Assembly: GCA_029204225.1 (NCBI GenBank)
Contig: CM055102.1
Span: 42,495,229 to 42,559,228, forward strand
DNA from: Diphasiastrum complanatum
Lineage: Eukaryota > Streptophyta > Lycopodiopsida > Lycopodiales > Lycopodiaceae
DNA length: 64,000 nt
Direction: 5' to 3'
In this document: piece after piece, positions 60,753 to 64,000 of the stretch
How positions within the stretch are numbered: the first letter of the stretch is position 1
Layout: each line of letters begins with the position of its first letter
The notes under the pieces: generated by a model
The model's database searches: none
Seen by the model: only the letters and a program-made list of their open reading frames with translations
Told to the model about the DNA's origin: nothing
Translations under genes and position numbers: made by a program

Positions 60753-60958
60753 TGCTAATGTTTGAAAGATTATGCTTCCACGCAATTTCGTTTATTTTTC
60801 ATTGATCAATATCAAAACTATGATTTGATTGCATGTTATAGCAGTAGTTGTAACGTACAAGAATCGACTCTATCTAAACATGAATATTGGAATCAGACTT
60901 GCAAGCGCCGACATTCCTTCAGTGGTATCTGAGCGTGTGTTTATATTCCCACGCAACA
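60753..60958 (+). repeat. LTR H, second part
   Basis: TGTTTGAAAGATTATGC..CAATTTCG continues the alignment with the inverted LTR at 51600-52143. Ends ACGCAACA, followed by the primer-binding-like TGGTATCAGAGT at 60960-60971; a second, TGGTATCTGAGC, is at 60923-60934. Confidence 0.75.
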
Positions 60959-60959
60959 G

Positions 60960-62382
60960 TGGTATCAGAGTTTGACTTTCAACATTTCCAAATCCGGAAT
61001 ATCGACTACACTAAGTCTATTAGTCCTGTAGTCAAACATTATGCAATCAAGACACTTCTATCATAGGCTGCTGCAATTAATGTGGAGAAACATTAGATGG
61101 GTGTACAAATAGCCTATTTTAATGGATCAGTTACTGAAGAAGATATCTACATGATCCAGTCCAAAAGTTATGTACTCGATGACAAAGAGAATCATGTAAT
61201 CAAATTCCATAGAGCACTTTACGGCTGAAGCATTTGCTAGAACTTGTCTCCAAAGGATCAACAGTTTCCTTATTGACTATGGTTATAACTCAAGCACTTC
61301 ATATTCAAATGTTTACTTCAAGTTAGTGTAGCACTCTTTGATCATTATTACCTTGTATGTGGACAACACACCACTATTCAATGACAATCGAATTGATAAA
61401 AGATACAAAGAAGATGTCCTCAGAATTCAACATGACAACAGATCTGGGTGAAGCTCATTATTGTTTATCCACAGTGATAGAAAGCAAAGGTTGATTTACA
61501 TCACTCAACAAAGGTACATCTATAATATGATAATTAGATATAATCTGATGAATTGCAAGTTATCTCACTCACCAATGGACCATGACTCAAATTGTTGAAG
61601 GACCCATGTCCTCAGACAAAAGAGAAGAAGGAGCATATGCGAGAGTACCCATATCATTCGATAATAGGTTCTCTCATATATGCAATGATATGCAGACATA
61701 GCTTTTGCAGTTAGCTCCTCCCAGGAGATCAACAAGAAAACAAAGAGTGCCTACCAAATTTGTGTCAGGCAGCTCGGTTTCTCATGGAAAATCTAGGTTT
61801 TACACATTGGAGAGCTCTTATCAAAGTTATGAGATACATTCGAGCTATGATGGACCAATGCATTTTTTATGGAGGAGTCGACAATGACAAAATCAATATT
61901 TTAAATGGTTGTTTAGATGCAGGTTGTGGGCAAGAGATGTAGATACTCGTAATCTAGCTCTGGATTTACATTCTTCCTCAACAATGGACCAATTTCATGG
62001 AATAGTGTCAGCTCTATCGTTTACATAATCAAAGTATATCGCTATCTCTCAAGCGACAATGGAAGTAGTGTGGTTGAGAAATTTACTATCAGATGTTTGT
62101 CTGAAACAATATGATCCGCCAATTGTCTTTTGTGATAATCAAAATACTATTGCTTTATCAACCAACCCTAGATTTCATTACAGGAGTAAGCACATTGACA
62201 TTAAGTATCACTATGTCAAAATCAAAGTTCTCAATCAAGAGATAAGCTTGGAGTACTATCGGACGCAAGACATGATGGCAGAGATATTTACGAAAGCGTT
62301 GAGCTTGGATGCACACAACATATTTTTTGCAATGCTAAGTTTGAAGATCAAGACATTCATGACAGATTAAGGTGGGGGGGGG
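60960..62382 (+). pseudogene. Copia I remnant: RT and RNase H
   Basis: Plus strand. After the primer-binding-like site the coding body starts inside RT: GSVTEEDIYMIQSKSYVLDD, KFHRALYG (about 61130-61225), then degenerate pieces with VDN in place of YVDD near 61360, LMNCK, IIGSLIY near 61660, LGFTHWRALIKVMRY, and the RNase H end at 62059-62370 (EVVWLRNLLSDVCL, CDNQNTIALSTNPRFHYRSK, HIDIKYHYVKIKV, AEIFTKALSLD), ending at a G-rich tract at 62371-62382. Many stops. Confidence 0.8.
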
Positions 62383-63130
62383 TTGGATAATTGGTCTCAT
62401 TACTTATCACTCTAATCTGATTTTTAATCTACATCCATTTCTTTATTTAATTGTTGTAGATTTAACGCATTATTGCACAAACTACAAAAATACACGAAAA
62501 TCACAAAGTAGGTTTTTAATTGCTTACGACCACTTATGTGTGCCTATGAGCTCATGGACTTTCATGTTCGCTTATGGCCTTTCACGATCTTTTATGGGTC
62601 TTCTGCTTGTTTATGAGCTTAGGCTTTATGATTGTTTACAAGCGTTTCACGTTTGCTCACGAGCTAACGTCTTATGACTACTTATCGGAACCTACGAATA
62701 TTCACTCTTATGACTGCTTACGAATCCTTATGAGCATGGCAACAACAAATATCTATGAGGCAATTATCAAAGGGTCGACAAATATTTGTCGAGAGTTAAC
62801 AAAACATGTTACCACTTGTTTTGACACTAATGACTTGCTCTAACCATTGTTAGCAAGTAACTACCGTGAAATCTAACAGGATAAGTGACAACGCAACATG
62901 GCTAAGCACCAATTGTGATCTACAGCTCAATATGGCTAAGTGCCAATTGTGACCTGGCTAAATGGTTCCCATCAACTTTAACCACAGTTAAAATATAATT
63001 TCTCAAAATAATGAAATATTTCCTCCCAATAGTTGGGAACACTCAAAAATTTGAATTAGGAGTGACATTTTTGAAAAAAATCTACGCCATCTCTATCTTC
63101 AGCAGAGTCGTTAGCGCCATCTCCAGCTTT
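62383..63130. other. Possible LTR of copia I, then unassigned DNA
   Basis: TTGGATAATTGG follows the G-rich tract where an LTR would begin. Region 62520-62720 shows repeated CTTATGAGC/GCTTACGA-like words. No boundaries could be set. Confidence 0.35.
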
Positions 63131-63171
63131 GTTATTGTCATTGTGTTGTTTGTTACTATACTACTGTACTG

Positions 63172-64000
63172 ATGACAAAGCTTTATCATCTTCATGTGGA
63201 TCTGTCACCAAAATATGCTCCGCTCAGGACGAGAAATTCAAAGCAACCCAAATTGTCAACTTCTGATATGGTCCGATACAGGGAGGAAAAGCTAAAACAT
63301 GTAGATTTATGGTCATCAGGAACATTGTATCCTATTGATCCATGTTCATTGCAACATCCAGATTTTCATTCGGTGAGTCAGTTAATAATCTATATGTGTC
63401 ATCGTAAAAATGGCCTTTTGGGTTACTATGAGAATTTGATGCTCTATGGAAACACATTCAATGCAAAGAATACATTATTTGGAAGAGGAATCAAGGAAAA
63501 TATCAAAGGAGTGCGAAGAAAAATCTACAAAGATGAAAACTTGTTTGGATGAAAATGAGATGCTCAAGGAGGAGATCCAAAGGTTGAAATCTTCTTTGCA
63601 TCATTATACAACTAGTAATGATGAGATAAAAATTGCATTTCAACCCATGCGTATCTCATATTTGTCTCTTGTTAAAGATATGGATGTGCTCAACAGAAAG
63701 GTCCGAAGCAACAAGAGGAAAAGACAAGTAAACAAGGATATATGTGATCTATCATCCAAAGGAGGTCATAGAAAAAGACGAATCCGTGCATTCAAGTAAG
63801 TTATAGCTTATTTGGTACTGAAAATTGCTTGAACTTTTTGATTTATTCATAATCACTAATTTTGTTATTTATTCATTTCAACTTTCTGTTGATTTGCTTA
63901 TTATATAATGCTGTGAATACTATGAGCGTCCTTATTTCTACTGACATTTTCATGAACATTATGTTTGCAATGCAGATCAGCGTTGGTTGTTGAAGACCAT
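63172..64000 (+). CDS. Unidentified partial coding region with a coiled-coil segment
   Basis: Not recognised. One frame from ATG 63172 reads about 67 residues with KHVDLWSSGTLYPIDPCSLQ and meets a donor-like TCG/gtgagt at 63375. A second frame (63440-63796) encodes a charged, probably coiled-coil stretch (YLEEESRKISKECEEKS..LDENEMLKEEIQRLKSS) and a basic segment (RSNKRKRQ, HRKRRIRAF), followed by a donor AA/gtaagt at 63797 and an acceptor AATGCAG near 63975. The next exon keeps phase (ALVVEDH..) and runs off the window. The relation of the first frame to the second is unclear. It may be a host gene or a captured fragment; no function is proposed. Confidence 0.4.

Noticed and set aside
1-64000. 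CRISPR arrays, bacterial operons, tRNA or rRNA genes
   Set aside because: The window is plant nuclear DNA with spliced exons and LTR elements. No spacer-repeat arrays, cloverleaf genes or rRNA sequence were seen. TGGTATCAGAGC sites are primer-binding sites, not tRNA genes.

Overview
The window is nuclear DNA from a land plant with a large, retrotransposon-packed genome. Three observations support this. The one clear host gene encodes a SET-domain protein with an N-terminal WIYLD domain, a combination known only from plant SUVR proteins. Nearly all other coding sequence is Ty1-copia or Ty3-gypsy (chromovirus) pol in varied states of decay. Primer-binding sites match the 3' end of plant initiator tRNA-Met. 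Very long introns and deeply nested elements would suit a gymnosperm or another large-genome lineage, but the species is not identifiable from what I can read.

Layout. 1-17820 is a pile of retroelements: a copia remnant (1-1560, minus); copia A (1594-6753, minus, unequal LTRs); the 3' end of a chromovirus (6755-8230, plus); copia B (8231-17820, plus); and a complete copia D (10274-16613, minus, target-site duplication CTAAA) inserted into the LTR of copia B. Copia D itself carries a small non-autonomous LTR element (13562-14576, duplication TGCGG). 17821-19500 is upstream DNA with local repeats and a long foldback. A TATA box lies near 19506.

20234-43781 is a SUVR1/2/4-like histone-lysine methyltransferase gene. 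I model nine coding exons, all with GT-AG introns and phase-consistent joins, giving 2313 nt (770 residues plus stop). Intron 5 is about 16 kb, sits exactly between the pre-SET and SET domains, and holds most of the mobile DNA of the gene. It contains a copia (copia E), interrupted by a TRIM-like LTR element (duplication AGCTC), which is in turn interrupted by a full-length chromovirus (29607-35978, duplication CACTT). Intron 8 holds another copia remnant.

43782-64000 returns to mobile DNA: a decayed LINE (about 46.1-48 kb), a copia fragment (48549-50336) carrying a 292-bp CACTA-like MITE, a gypsy RT fragment, head-to-head copia fragments with inverted LTRs, a complete copia F (54494-60747) lodged in another LTR, a copia remnant to 62386, and a partial unidentified coding region (63172-64000) running off the edge.

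The genes do not form a pathway. The main biological theme is that a gene from a family tied to transposon silencing carries a three-level transposon nest in the intron separating its two catalytic-domain halves. I saw no tRNA, rRNA or CRISPR. All element boundaries come from reading repeats and duplications by eye.
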